Positions 33,545-42,188 of a stretch of DNA of 57,787 bases are shown piece after piece. Source of the stretch: Zongyangia hominis (GTDB lineage: Bacteria; Bacillota; Clostridia; Oscillospirales; Ruminococcaceae); assembly GCF_014385095.1 (NCBI RefSeq), contig NZ_JACRTC010000009.1, forward strand, positions 1 through 57,787, read 5' to 3'. The notes under the pieces are model-generated. The model ran no database searches, was not told where the DNA came from, and saw only the letters and a program-made list of their open reading frames with translations. The number at the start of each line of letters is the position of its first letter. Position 1 is the stretch's first letter. Both the position numbers and the translations under genes were made by a program.

Positions 33545-34488
33545 TTATTTTTTCGTAATGCTTGCGGCGATCTTTGCCAGCTCGTCCGTATCAATAGAGC
33601 CGTAAACCGAGAGAAGCAGCCGTCCCGCTCAAAGCAGATATAGCTCATACCATCTTTCTGGAAGAAGTAGCCCGTCACCCCGCCTTTATCAAACGGCTCT
33701 ATCTTTGTATTTTCGGTATCGAAATAAACCAGATTGTCTGACTGGGTAATCATAATTTCAAAGCTCTCGGCTTCGTTGATGGCATATTTATAGAGAACAA
33801 TCCCCGGTTCCGTATTCGGCTGCTTAGTCGTATCTTGCAGAATTGCTCCGTCCGGGAGATAGCCAGCCTGATACTCGGTCAAGTCCTGCGGCTCGTCCAG
33901 CTCGTCACCGTGCAATTCAAAAATACTGTATTTTTCAAAGGTTTCGATTACCCACGAAATGACTCTTTCCCGGAATTGGGCATTTGCCACCATGCAGGTC
34001 GAGAATAGCAAGGTCAAAGTGATGGCCGCAACCGCAACGGTTTTCCAAACCTTTCTGAACGCAATATGTGTCCGGTTGTTTCCTGCCGCCTCATCATCCG
34101 CATCTTCTTCAAGTTCGTTGTGCAAATAGCCCTTTAAGGCAATATGACAGGCTTTCACGAAAGTATCATCGGGAATCATACAGCCTGCCTCAACGCCCAT
34201 ACTTGAAGATAGCAGTTCTTTGTAGAAGCGAAAGCGCCCCTTGGCATTTTCCAGATGGAAAAACATTTCTGTCTCCTCCGGGGATAAGCGGAAACAATAT
34301 CTGCTCAACAGCAGGACGCGCCCCTGATGGGGCAGCAACAAGATTTTCTTGCTCAACTCATGGATCTGTTGTTGGTGCAAATCAATACAAGCGCAGTTGT
34401 CATTCTCAGCAGCCGCGAGGGTGTCTGCGGTCTTTTCAAAGCTGGTCGCCGCCGCTTCTTGAAGCAAAGCCTGCCAACTCATATCCAT
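33545..34488 (-). pseudogene. DUF4367 anti-sigma-like membrane protein, frameshifted
   Basis: The gene begins at ATG 34488 after GGGAGGG, has a cytoplasmic N-terminal part, one membrane segment near residue 150 (TVAVAAITLTLLFSTCMVA) and an extracellular DUF4367 domain. Near 33627 the frame shifts: the main frame runs on with an unrelated tail, whereas the next frame reads GRLLLSVYGSIDTDELAKI and ends properly at 33545, as family members do. A one-base loss explains it. It may be a true mutation or a sequencing error. It pairs with the upstream ECF sigma gene. Confidence 0.75.
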
Positions 34489-34492
34489 AGTT

Positions 34493-35026
34493 TTACCCTC
34501 CCTCATACAGTTTTCTGAGCTTCTTGACGAGCCGCTGTCCGCGTTTTTTAGCGGCATCCTCTGAAATGTTCAGTAGCTCTCCGATCTCTTTGTGTCCCAT
34601 TTCCTCGGCGTACCGAAGATAGACAAAGCGCCGATCATCAGGGTCGAGCCGGTCTATCAACTCGGTCAGCTTACGCACATCGGCATTGTGAATACACTCG
34701 TCTGCGAGGTCATCGGAGCTTTCATCCGAAACGCAGTCCCAGCGGTCAAGGTGAACGCTCTGCTGGGAATGACGCAGCACATCAATGGAAGCGTTTTTCA
34801 CTATGGTAACGCAGAAAGCGGTCATTTGGGGACAGGTTAATTCAGAAATTTTTTCGATGTTGTCCATAATCTTTACAAATGCGGTGGACACAACATCTTC
34901 TGCGGCTTCTTCTGATTTTACGATTTTGAAAGAAATGCGCTGGAAGTGTACACGATGCTCATGGAATATCCGCTCTACCAGCGCCCGCTGTTCATCATTC
35001 AAAACGCCAAATAGGAGTATCATCAT
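34493..35026 (-). CDS. ECF-type sigma-70 factor
   Basis: A 177-residue sigma factor starting at ATG 35026 after GAGGAA. Region 2 lies at residues 20-85 (AAEDVVSTAFVKIMDNIEKI) and region 4 at 120-175, with DRRFVYLRYAEEMGHKEIGELLNISEDAAKKRG. It is followed at once by a DUF4367 membrane protein, the usual anti-sigma partner in Clostridia. A TATAAT box on the minus strand lies at 35126-35121. Confidence 0.85.
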   Translation of the reverse strand: MMILLFGVLNDEQRALVERIFHEHRVHFQRISFKIVKSEEAAEDVVSTAFVKIMDNIEKISELTCPQMTAFCVTIVKNASIDVLRHSQQSVHLDRWDCVSDESSDDLADECIHNADVRKLTELIDRLDPDDRRFVYLRYAEEMGHKEIGELLNISEDAAKKRGQRLVKKLRKLYEGG

Positions 35027-35226
35027 AATAGGTTCCTCGTGGGTAATTCGTTGTAGCCTATCTTTATCGGGCAGGAAAACGCACTTACACAAGTGTTTTT
35101 CTCACGGCACGATATTTCAAATTATACCACAGAATAATCCTACGGAAAAGAGGTGGAAATGCCTTGTGGTTGCCTTGCTTCGGAATAGTGGCAGGGCTAG
35201 CTATCCTTGTTTTGCTTTGTGCTTCT

Positions 35227-35367
35227 CTACCGTACATGAGCATTCGCACCGGGGTTGTCGTTGCCGTAACCTTCCAGCAGGTTGATGACACCCCAGATGC
35301 CGAGACCAGCGCCCAGAGCGATAACGAGGGTCTGAAGAACGGTGATAGCCTGATTGAAAAATGCCAT
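35227..35367 (-). pseudogene. Truncated Maff2/TrbC-like conjugation protein
   Basis: The first 40 residues (MAFFNQAITVLQTLVIALGA, then GLGIWGVINLLEGYGNDNPG) match the Maff2 family, small membrane proteins encoded after VirD4 in Tn1549-like ICEs. After GNDNPGA the sequence turns to six unrelated residues and a stop, so about a third is missing. The break near 35243 marks the edge of the ICE remnant. The missing part is not elsewhere in the window. Confidence 0.8.
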
Positions 35368-35427
35368 AAATTATAGTTAGCCGGAATCATTTGAAAAGTT
35401 TGATTTAGTCATTCATAGGCATACAAA

Positions 35428-35471
35428 AGCCGGAACAATCGGCACCCGGTTTCCGGGGCCTGATTCCGGCT
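35428..35471 (-). terminator. Stem-loop between virD4 and Maff2 genes
   Basis: AGCCGGAA (35428-35435) and TTCCGGCT (35464-35471) form an 8-bp stem with a second inner stem CCGG/CCGG, followed on the minus strand by TTTT. It may lower expression between the two conjugation genes. Confidence 0.55.
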
Positions 35472-35582
35472 GTCCTCCTTTTTTCATTATTTTTTGGTGA
35501 TTGTCCGCTTTGTACGCCGATGGCCCCATCCGGGGCGGTTGAGGCGGGTAGATAAGATCACTCCTTTCACAGCGGAACAGAT

Positions 35583-36395
35583 TTACACGCCCTCTGCGTC
35601 TACTTCATACACATCGTAGACCTCGTTGGGCTTGAGCTTGAGCCGGGTGGACAGGAACGCCTCGATGTCAAAGGCGTTCTTGGGGTCCGCGTCGGCGGTG
35701 TACGGGTAATTGGGGTGCTTGGTGATGTCGTACTTGTCCGAGAGGAAAGGCCGCACACCGCGCAGCTGGAGGATACACTTGCCGCCGTCCATGACGGCCA
35801 GTTCATCCTGGCTCATAAGCTCTTTGCCGAGCTTTTGGTAGTTAAGAGAATGGGATGTCTCGCGGCCCCGGCTCTCGCCGGTGTTGTAGGTGTCGATGGT
35901 CTCCTTGCCCAGCACGGCGGCCAGCTCCTTGAGGGTTGTCGGCTCTTTGCCGCCCAGGAAGATGGAGGTATCCATGTTGCCGATGATGGTATCGGCGTTG
36001 TCCTTGTAGATAGCTTTGAGCTGGGACTGTGCTTGCAGCACCAGGCAGGCGGAAATCTCACGGCTTCGGATGGTGGCAACCAGCTTTTCCAGCCGAGGGA
36101 TCTGTCCAATATTGGCGGCCTCGTCAATGAGGCACCGCACATGGACCGGCAGCCGCCCGCCGTACACATCGTCCGCTTTTTCGCAGAGCAGATTGAACAG
36201 CTGGGTGTAGCACATGGAGATCAGGAAGTTAAAGCTATCGTCCGTGTCGCTCATAATCAAGAACAAGGCGGTTTTCCGGTCTCCCAGGGTATCCAGCTCC
36301 AGCTCGTCGTAGGCCGTGACCTCCCGCAGCTCCGCGATGTCGAACACGGCAAGGCGCGCACCGCAGGAAATCAGGATGGATTTTGCGGTTTTGCC
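35583..36395 (-). pseudogene. VirD4/TraG coupling protein, C-terminal part (gene split)
   Basis: This fragment encodes the last 269 codons of a type IV coupling protein, with LIDEAANIGQIPRLEKL (Walker B region), ISACLVLQAQSQLKA and the FLGGKEPTT segment. It begins at GGCAAAACC, exactly where the other fragment (54427-55451) stops at GCTGCGGG. Joining the two over the shared GG gives an uninterrupted frame of 611 residues. The gene is inactive until the inserted element leaves. Confidence 0.93.
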
Positions 36396-36445
36396 AGAGA
36401 CAAATTGTCAAGGACTTTTTAATCAAATTCACAAAAAAGCCACAA

Positions 36446-36483
36446 AAAAGTGCCAGAAGCAGATTTTAGCTCCTGACACTTTT
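36446..36483 (-). terminator. Terminator at the left end of the 18 kb element
   Basis: AAAAGTGTCAGGAGC and GCTTCTGGCACTTTT (minus strand) form a 15-bp stem with two mismatches and are followed by a T run. It ends the hypothetical gene at 36493 and shields the disrupted virD4 fragment from element transcription. Confidence 0.85.
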
Positions 36484-36492
36484 GCGGATGGG

Positions 36493-36858
36493 TTATTTGC
36501 TCCTGCTTAACAGTTCGTCGCAAAGGTACGCATATTCCGGCAGTTGGCCGATATAGGGTTTCCAGCGCCGCTTAATCTCGGCCAGTTCCAGCGGATCGGC
36601 GTCCTCGAAGTCATGGTCGTTTCCGGTCATTCCAAAAACATCCAGTGCTATATCATTCAAGCACTCATAACAAAGGCCAGCAGCGGACTCTATCCAGTTG
36701 CCGGTATCAATATAGACTGGGTCGATAGATATTGCCAGCCACACATAGCCGACCTTGTCCGACCAAACCAAATCATAAGCAGTCATTTGTTGGATGTGTT
36801 TCTCGAACACTTTACGGACGCGCTCAATCTCATTTTTCTCTTTTTCTGTGTACAGCAT
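36493..36858 (-). CDS. Hypothetical protein at the element end
   Basis: A 121-residue acidic soluble protein starting at ATG 36858, eight bases after AGGAGG. It is Tyr/Trp-rich with helical ends; no known domain is seen. It lies between the TnpW gene and the attachment site. Confidence 0.6.
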   Translation of the reverse strand: MLYTEKEKNEIERVRKVFEKHIQQMTAYDLVWSDKVGYVWLAISIDPVYIDTGNWIESAAGLCYECLNDIALDVFGMTGNDHDFEDADPLELAEIKRRWKPYIGQLPEYAYLCDELLSRSK

Positions 36859-36936
36859 TTTCATGTCCTCCTTGGCTAAAAGTTTTGGCGTGTACCATCA
36901 TCAGTTTAACACAAGGCGGCTTCGTTTATCAGTCTG

Positions 36937-37131
36937 TCACATCTGCTGAATTTCATTTTTGAGCATACGCTTGATTTTATCGCTCATGGTTTCTGTGCTG
37001 GTATTGCTGAAATGGACATGAACCTTGTAGGTTGTCTTGCCGATTTTCTTTACCATCGCTGGCGTGTTTTCCGGCGCTCTGGACGCAGTAGCGGCGTCTG
37101 CCACCTGCATAGTACGGGGTTCTTTGTTCAT
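36937..37131 (-). CDS. TnpW family transposon-encoded protein
   Basis: A 64-residue protein with the core KKIGKTTYKVHVHFSN followed by TETMSDKIKRML, clearly related to the copy at 9124-9336. AAAGGAG precedes ATG 37131. It follows the DnaC-like gene, as in the third module. Role unknown. Confidence 0.78.
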   Translation of the reverse strand: MNKEPRTMQVADAATASRAPENTPAMVKKIGKTTYKVHVHFSNTSTETMSDKIKRMLKNEIQQM

Positions 37132-37174
37132 GGCGCTCCTTTCTCCGAACGGGTCTGTGCCGCCCGATAAAAAA

Positions 37175-38038
37175 TCAGTCGTGCTTACTGTTTACAATGT
37201 CTTTTGCTGTCTGTCGGGTAGCACCGGCATTTTCTTCCCGGAAATTCTTCCCGTCAAAAAGAATCGGCGCACACCGTTCCAGAATACGGTCATAGATACG
37301 GGCGTGAGCCAGATCAGGCGGGTTTTTCAACTCGGACAGTTTCAAGTTTGTTGTGATAATCATGGGTCTGCGGCTGCGATAGCGGCTGTCGATGACGAAA
37401 AACATCTGCTCCATAGCATATTCGGTACTGCGCTCTACACCCAGATCGTCAATGATAAGCAGGTCGTACTCGTCAAAGCTGGCGATAAAGTCGGCCCTGT
37501 CCTCGAAAAACATTCCCGTCAGACGGTTCAGGATGGTGGGGAAGTTCGTCATCAGCACCGGCACATCCCGGTCAAGCAGGGCGTTGGCAATACAACCGGC
37601 GAAAAAGGACTTGCCGGTTCCTACATCCCCGAACAACAGCAGGCCGGTGTTGTTTTTATATGCTTCTTTCCAGTTCTCCACATAGGCATGAGCCTTGTCC
37701 ATCAATGGGTTTTGCCCGTTATCATTGGAAAATGTGTAGTCATACAGATAACGGTCTTGCAAGCCCTGTGCCTTTCGGCGTTTGATACGCTCCATGCGGC
37801 GCTGCCGTTCTTCAGCAGTCTTGCGCTGTTCCTCGGCCTCCCGCTGGCACTGGCAGATACAGCGGGGCATGAAGTAGCCTGGTTTTCCAAAGCATGGCAC
37901 AACGGTCTGCCTCTGTCCGCCGCATTTCTTACAGTGGATGAGACCGTCTGACGGATCTATATACTCGTCCTCAGCCAGTTCCACACCGGCAGCTGCCTTG
38001 TCGATGAACGCCCGGATTTCTGCGGTAATCTCAATCAT
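37175..38038 (-). CDS. DnaC-like helicase loader ATPase
   Basis: A 287-residue AAA+ protein: Cys site (CKKCGG and CICQCQ) near residues 36-64, Walker A GDVGTGKS near residue 137, Walker B LLIIDDLG and sensor ITTNL. It is about half identical to the protein at 26941-27780 and overlaps its Rep partner by 4 bases. It probably loads the host helicase at the element origin. Confidence 0.88.
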   Translation of the reverse strand: MIEITAEIRAFIDKAAAGVELAEDEYIDPSDGLIHCKKCGGQRQTVVPCFGKPGYFMPRCICQCQREAEEQRKTAEERQRRMERIKRRKAQGLQDRYLYDYTFSNDNGQNPLMDKAHAYVENWKEAYKNNTGLLLFGDVGTGKSFFAGCIANALLDRDVPVLMTNFPTILNRLTGMFFEDRADFIASFDEYDLLIIDDLGVERSTEYAMEQMFFVIDSRYRSRRPMIITTNLKLSELKNPPDLAHARIYDRILERCAPILFDGKNFREENAGATRQTAKDIVNSKHD

Positions 38039-38787
38039 ACAGTTTCATCCTCCTTTACGCTGTAATCCCGGTTGCGTGAGGGTGTGATCGTTTTTTTAGC
38101 ATCCTCACCGGCCCAGCGCCGGATGGTGGCGGCATGGCTCTGATACCGCTTGCCGGTAGAAGCCATGTACTCGGACAGCTTTTCGATGTACTGGCCCCAT
38201 ACAGTGGGAAAGCTGGCCTGTAAGTCTGCCAGTTCCCCGTCCGTCAGGAAAACATTCTGGTAACGGCCATAGGCGTGGGCGCTCTCACTCTCTCTATTCT
38301 CTATACTCTTATCTCTAATATCTAATCTCTTATCTCTAATCTCTGGTGGACAAATGTCCCCCTGGCTATATGGTGGACAAATGTCCGCCCCGCCGGATGG
38401 GAGCAGTTTTTGACGCTTCAATCGCATACGCTCTTTCTTTTTCCGTTCCCCCTCGGTAGAGGATTGGCCGATCAGCAGTTGGATGTCGGTCATGTAGTAG
38501 GCCCCATCGGTCAAAATCTCCACAAGGCCAAATTCAAGGAACACCTTCAAGGCCCGTTCCACCGTCCCCACCTGATGGCGGGTAAAGGTGGCGATGGTCT
38601 GGGGCGTGTGGGGCAGATGGTCATTGAGCATGAGGATACCGCCGCTTTTGAGTGACATGAGGTACATTTTCAGCAGCAGATTGGAGTACAGCAGGCCATC
38701 CTGCATACTCTCCAAAATAACCATCGTTTCGCTGTTGTAGAAGTTTTCTTTCAGTTTGAGGTAGTAATATTTTCGATTGTCTGACAT
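38035..38787 (-). CDS. Phage-type replisome organizer / Rep protein
   Basis: A 250-residue protein with the same N-terminal winged helix as the copy at 27777 (SDNRKYYYLKLKENF; ATFTRHQVGTVERALKVF). The linker encodes repeats of IRDK type over a pyrimidine-rich DNA stretch and two GGTGGACAAATGTCC copies, a likely origin. The C-terminal domain (residues 175-235) is conserved. It is read with the DnaC-like gene. Confidence 0.85.
   Translation of the reverse strand: MSDNRKYYYLKLKENFYNSETMVILESMQDGLLYSNLLLKMYLMSLKSGGILMLNDHLPHTPQTIATFTRHQVGTVERALKVFLEFGLVEILTDGAYYMTDIQLLIGQSSTEGERKKKERMRLKRQKLLPSGGADICPPYSQGDICPPEIRDKRLDIRDKSIENRESESAHAYGRYQNVFLTDGELADLQASFPTVWGQYIEKLSEYMASTGKRYQSHAATIRRWAGEDAKKTITPSRNRDYSVKEDETV
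38282..38386. other. Candidate replication origin inside the Rep gene (18 kb element)
   Basis: TCTCTAATATCTAATCTC-type pyrimidine repeats (38282-38343) are followed by two direct copies of GGTGGACAAATGTCC at 38345-38359 and 38372-38386, 27 bases apart. The inner GGACAAATGTCC is near-palindromic. The same order occurs in the other Rep gene (28046-28131). The origin role is inferred. Confidence 0.55.
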
Positions 38788-38884
38788 AGGCTTCCTCCTT
38801 GGGGTTTATTTCAGGGGTCTGTATGCCTTTAGAGGGCCGTTTTGGGGGCCAGAGGATAAATCTATCAGGCCCCCAGCGACACCC

Positions 38885-38922
38885 TCGAAAAAAGCCTTGA
38901 TTTACAAGGGGTTTTCAGCCCC
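38885..38922 (-). terminator. Terminator-like stem after the Cys-rich gene
   Basis: CCTTG and CAAGG with flanking AAAACC/GCTTTT pair around TAAAT and are followed on the minus strand by TTTTTT. It resembles the terminator at 9471-9503, which also follows a Cys-rich VLP-type gene. Confidence 0.6.
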
Positions 38923-39300
38923 TAAAGCGTGACATTTCGCCCTTTGTTTCCGCTTGCGCTTTGCGGCGTTGACCCGCTTCATGCGTGCGGCACATTCCGG
39001 GCAGTATTTGGCCCGGTTGGAGCCGGGGGTGAACAGCGCCCCGCAGACGGCGCACCGTTTGGCGTCCAGGCGGTGGAACAGGGCCGTTTCCAGTTCTCTG
39101 TCCAGCGGCAGCACCGCCGCCCGGAACCACCGGCACAACAGGGAGTAGGAAATGGACTGGACGCAGACACATTCCTCCCCATCATCCAGCGCGATACAGT
39201 GGCCGCCGTCATAGTTGCAGCACTCATGTACCAGCCGCCGCGCTCTGCGGTACTGGCGGTAGTCCATGACGGGGACGGGTTCAGGCTTGCTTTTTTTCAT
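38902..39300 (-). CDS. Cysteine-rich VLP-type zinc protein
   Basis: A 132-residue protein starting at ATG 39300. The N-terminal half has VHECCNYDGGHCIALDDGE and CVCVQS; the C-terminal half is a ribbon CAVCGALF...YCPEC with a basic Arg/Lys tail. Architecture is the same as 9525-9887. It overlaps the small Cys-rich gene upstream by 20 bases. It probably binds DNA. Confidence 0.75.
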   Translation of the reverse strand: MKKSKPEPVPVMDYRQYRRARRLVHECCNYDGGHCIALDDGEECVCVQSISYSLLCRWFRAAVLPLDRELETALFHRLDAKRCAVCGALFTPGSNRAKYCPECAARMKRVNAAKRKRKQRAKCHALGAENPL

Positions 39301-39457
39301 GCTGGCACTTCCCACACCCGCCGCAGTTGCCGCAGCCCTGGCAGGCATGGGCCTCCGGCTCCGGGCCGGTGGGCGCGTCTGCCGATTCCGGCTGCAAGAG
39401 GGCATGGGGCAGGCGGATATTCAGGTGGATAGTGACGGGCAAAATAATTTGCTTCAT
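39281..39457 (-). CDS. Small Cys-rich protein
   Basis: A 58-residue protein starting at ATG 39457 after a perfect AAGGAGG. A hydrophobic N-terminal strand (KQIILPVTIHLNIRLPHAL) is followed by Pro-rich spacer and CQGCGNCGGCGKC, a compact metal-binding motif. No function known. Confidence 0.6.
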   Translation of the reverse strand: MKQIILPVTIHLNIRLPHALLQPESADAPTGPEPEAHACQGCGNCGGCGKCQHEKKQA

Positions 39458-39492
39458 ACAGTGACCTCCTTCAATGAATTTACTGTTAAATA

Positions 39493-39534
39493 TTCGTGCA
39501 AAGTATTGTTTTCTTCGTGCAAATGGCATATACT
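39493..39534 (+). promoter_or_regulatory. Promoter with direct-repeat operator of the toxin-antitoxin pair
   Basis: TTGTTT (39506-39511) and TATACT (39529-39534) are spaced by 17 bases. TTCGTGCAAA occurs at 39493-39502 and 39514-39523, 21 bases or two helical turns apart, overlapping the -35. The repeats fit autoregulation by the RelB-type antitoxin. Confidence 0.65.
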
Positions 39535-39563
39535 AAAAGTACCAGCAGAAAGGGGTTGATGAT

Positions 39564-39842
39564 ATGGCTGGAAATACCACAAACATCAGCATCCGCATGG
39601 ACGCGGATTTGAAGGCACAGGCCGACGCCCTGTTTGCGGAACTCGGCATGAATTTATCCACGGCGTTCAACATCTTCGTGCGCCAGTCGCTTCGTGAGGG
39701 CGGCATTCCCTTTGAGGTGAAGCTGGAACAGCCCAACAAGGAAACGATTGCTGCCATGCTGGAAGCGGAAAGGATTGCAAAAGACCCGTCTGTAAAGGGA
39801 TACAATGACCTTGACGAGTTGTTTGCCGACCTGAAAAAATGA
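39564..39842 (+). CDS. RelB/DinJ-family antitoxin
   Basis: A 92-residue protein with the ribbon-helix-helix start TTNISIRMDADLKAQADALF and AELGMNLSTAFNIFVRQ, typical of DinJ. The C-terminal tail (DLDELFADLK) would wrap the toxin. It overlaps the toxin gene by 4 bases. It neutralises the YafQ-like nuclease and represses the operon. Confidence 0.9.
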   Translation: MAGNTTNISIRMDADLKAQADALFAELGMNLSTAFNIFVRQSLREGGIPFEVKLEQPNKETIAAMLEAERIAKDPSVKGYNDLDELFADLKK

Positions 39843-40129
39843 GGAAAACAAAGTACACCGTCAAGTACACGACCAGTTTCAAAAAAGACTACAAACGAGC
39901 CATCAAGCGTGGCTTGAAGATCGAGCTGCTGGAGCAGGTCGTAGCGTTGCTGGCAATGGGCGAGCCGCTGCCGGATAAGAACCGTGACCATGACCTGTCC
40001 GGCGATTGGGCAGGCCATCGGGAATGTCACATTCTCCCGGACTGGCTGCTTGTCTACCGCATAGAAGATGATGTTCTGGTGCTGACGCTGGCCCGCACCG
40101 GCACACACAGCGACTTGTTCGGCAAATAA
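39839..40129 (+). CDS. YafQ-family toxin (mRNA interferase)
   Basis: A 96-residue RelE-superfamily toxin. The pattern YTTSFKKDYKRAIKRG, then LPDKNRDHDLSGDWAGHRECHILPDWLLVYRIEDD and HSDLFGK at the end has the YafQ catalytic residues (H of CHILPD and the C-terminal H/F). It cleaves mRNA on the ribosome. With the antitoxin it stabilises the element. Confidence 0.9.
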   Translation: MRKTKYTVKYTTSFKKDYKRAIKRGLKIELLEQVVALLAMGEPLPDKNRDHDLSGDWAGHRECHILPDWLLVYRIEDDVLVLTLARTGTHSDLFGK

Positions 40130-40137
40130 ACCGACTG

Positions 40138-40170
40138 CCGCCGTATGGGGAAACCTGTACGGCGGTTTTT
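40138..40170 (+). terminator. Terminator after the toxin gene
   Basis: CCGCCGTA and TACGGCGG form a perfect 8-bp stem with a 12-base loop and a TTTTT tail, nine bases after the toxin stop. Confidence 0.88.
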
Positions 40171-40236
40171 CTGTGTGCAAAAGGGTGTCGTGAAACGCGA
40201 CGCACCTAAAAGGGGTACGCCAAACCGCGGTAGCCC

Positions 40237-41682
40237 TTACCGCTCCGGCCCCCGGTCGCGGGGCTTGTCCCGTTCCTGCCGGGCCAGTTGGTCGGCGGCC
40301 TTGCGGAGCCGTTCCACAGCTTTTAGCTCCTCCCGCATAGCTTTCATGTCGATGCTGTCCACCTGTTTCTGGGCGGTCAACAGGTCGATCTCACGCCGCC
40401 ATTCCTTCGGGGTGATTTCTTCGCCGCTGGCTTTCAGTTCTTTCAGATACCGGGCCGCCGCGTCATAGAGGATCAGTTCCCGGCTGTGGCGCTGTTCAAA
40501 CTGTTCCCGTTTTTCCGGCTTTACTTTGGCAAGCTGCTTGTGGATGGACTTGTACTGGTTGTACTGTTCCCACATCTCCCCGCGCTCGGTAAGGGTAGTG
40601 ATCCGGCGCTCGGCCTTGACGATCTTTCCCCGCAGGTCATAGTAACGGCTGTTCATATCAGCGATTTTTTCATGAAGCTGCTGCATAGACTGGATGCCGT
40701 TTGTCTGCAAAAAGCTGAACAGGGCGGCGCTCTCCTGCAAAGCTCGGATTTTGCCGGTGCGGGTGTCAGGCCGCTTGAGCTGCTGCTGGGCCTCCCACAA
40801 GTCAATCATGCTGGGCTGCTGACCCTCCGGCTTTTCGGCTTCGGCCTTAGACCAGTTGTAAAGACGGGTAATGCGGGCTTTGATTTCTTTCAGCAGCTTG
40901 TTGTCGGCGGCAATCTGCCGGTTTACTTCTCCCTTGTCGGTGCGGATACCGCGCTTTTCCATTTGGCTGGCGGCTGGCCCCAGATGGACAGAGGGAATTT
41001 TATCAATGCCCTGCCGCTTGTAGCTACGGTGGTCAATGCGCCCCGGTCTACCGGCAGATTCCAGCGCCCGGTTGGTGTAGGCTGCCCACGCTGCCCGCCA
41101 AATCTCCACATTTCCTTTATCGTTCCAATCGGTTGTATCCTCACGATGATTTTTCCAGCCGCCTTTCCCATCCGGGATACGCTGTCCATTCTCGTCCAGA
41201 TCGTATGCCTTGCGGCACTTTGCGCCCCACTGTCCATTTTCTTTCAGAGGCCGGAGCGTCAGCATGATATGGACATGAGGGTTGCCGGTTCCCTTGTCAT
41301 GGATAGCAAAGTCGGCACACATTCCTTTGTCTACAAAGTTGTCCTTCACATAGGCACGCACAAGGGCGAGCTGTTGTTCGCCGGACAGTTCACGGGGCAG
41401 GGCTGCTTCAATCTCGCGGGCAAGCTGGCTGTCCCTTGCTTTCTCGATTTGCTCCACGCTGTTCCAGAGGATAGATCGGTCTGCAAATTCCGGCGGCGCG
41501 TGGGCAGGCAGCATGATCTCCGCATGGACAATGCCGCCTTTCCGGGTGTAGTCGTGGGTCATTCCATCCCATTCATTTGTCAGCTTGGTTCCGCTGCGGT
41601 AAGCAGCTGCGGCAACAGCAGAACGGCCTGCGCTGCGCTTGATAATACTGACGGGGATATGACAGAAATCTATGGGGAACAC
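40237..41682 (-). CDS. MobA/MobL family (MOBQ) relaxase
   Basis: A 481-residue relaxase with AGRSAVAAAAYRSG (candidate Tyr about residue 28) and histidines in FAIHDKGTGNPHVHIML (128-138). The second half is Lys/Glu-rich coiled coil. It lies downstream of an RSF1010-type oriT and a DUF3847 gene. It initiates transfer of the excised 18 kb element, which must borrow a mating apparatus. Confidence 0.93.
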   Translation of the reverse strand: MFPIDFCHIPVSIIKRSAGRSAVAAAAYRSGTKLTNEWDGMTHDYTRKGGIVHAEIMLPAHAPPEFADRSILWNSVEQIEKARDSQLAREIEAALPRELSGEQQLALVRAYVKDNFVDKGMCADFAIHDKGTGNPHVHIMLTLRPLKENGQWGAKCRKAYDLDENGQRIPDGKGGWKNHREDTTDWNDKGNVEIWRAAWAAYTNRALESAGRPGRIDHRSYKRQGIDKIPSVHLGPAASQMEKRGIRTDKGEVNRQIAADNKLLKEIKARITRLYNWSKAEAEKPEGQQPSMIDLWEAQQQLKRPDTRTGKIRALQESAALFSFLQTNGIQSMQQLHEKIADMNSRYYDLRGKIVKAERRITTLTERGEMWEQYNQYKSIHKQLAKVKPEKREQFEQRHSRELILYDAAARYLKELKASGEEITPKEWRREIDLLTAQKQVDSIDMKAMREELKAVERLRKAADQLARQERDKPRDRGPER

Positions 41683-41739
41683 CTCCTTTCAGTGAGTGGA
41701 TAACAGGCTCTGTGGAGCCGGACAAGCGCAAAGCGGGTG

Positions 41740-41860
41740 TTTGGCTGCGCAGAGCGCACAAGGGGTTTGGGGAGCGTAGCTTCCCATCGCGGACGAAGTA
41801 CGCAACGCCCCCGGCAGGGCGCACAGCCCCGGCAACGGTGTATAAGTGCGCCCTTAGTAA
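41740..41860 (-). other. Origin of transfer of the 18 kb element
   Basis: TATAAGTGCGCCCTTAGTAAA lies at 41841-41861 in part; its core TAAGTGCGCCCTT (41843-41855) equals the core at 4739. A weak hairpin precedes it (CAC...GTG, 41822-41840) and GGGGAGCGTAGCTTCCC forms another at about 41769-41785. It is flanked by the relaxase and DUF3847 genes. Confidence 0.75.
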
Positions 41861-41869
41861 ACAAGGGAC

Positions 41870-42160
41870 TTATGGCGTGTCCCCGGATTTTGGCAGGTTT
41901 GCAGTCAATTCCACAGCCCCCGGAAGATGGGACAGGGCAATCAGAAATGCTTTGACCTCTGCGCCGGAAAGGTTGGGAGCCAGCGGAAAAATCCCCTCCA
42001 AAATGGCTCCGCGCTCAATCAGGCGGCGGGTGCGAACCCTGCGTTCTTCGTTCCGCTGCTTGTTCTCTAAAATCTTCTTGCGGTTTTCAAGTTGCCGGAT
42101 CTCCTTCAGGACTTTCTCCCGTTCTTCTTTTGAGGGGTGGGCTGTAATTATTTCGTTCAT
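41870..42160 (-). CDS. DUF3847 family mobilization-associated protein
   Basis: A 96-residue protein starting at ATG 42160 after an AGAGGTG site. A coiled coil (EEREKVLKEIRQLENRKK) precedes the RRVRTRRLIERGAILEG core shared with the copies at 4797 and 21338. It lies directly before oriT and the relaxase. Confidence 0.78.
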   Translation of the reverse strand: MNEIITAHPSKEEREKVLKEIRQLENRKKILENKQRNEERRVRTRRLIERGAILEGIFPLAPNLSGAEVKAFLIALSHLPGAVELTANLPKSGDTP

Positions 42161-42188
42161 GTCATGCACCTCTTTTCTTTGGAAACGC

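Noticed and set aside
35085..35390. A 101-codon minus-strand frame across the Maff2 region
   Set aside because: It overlaps the recognisable Maff2 fragment in another frame and has no ribosome site or family pattern.
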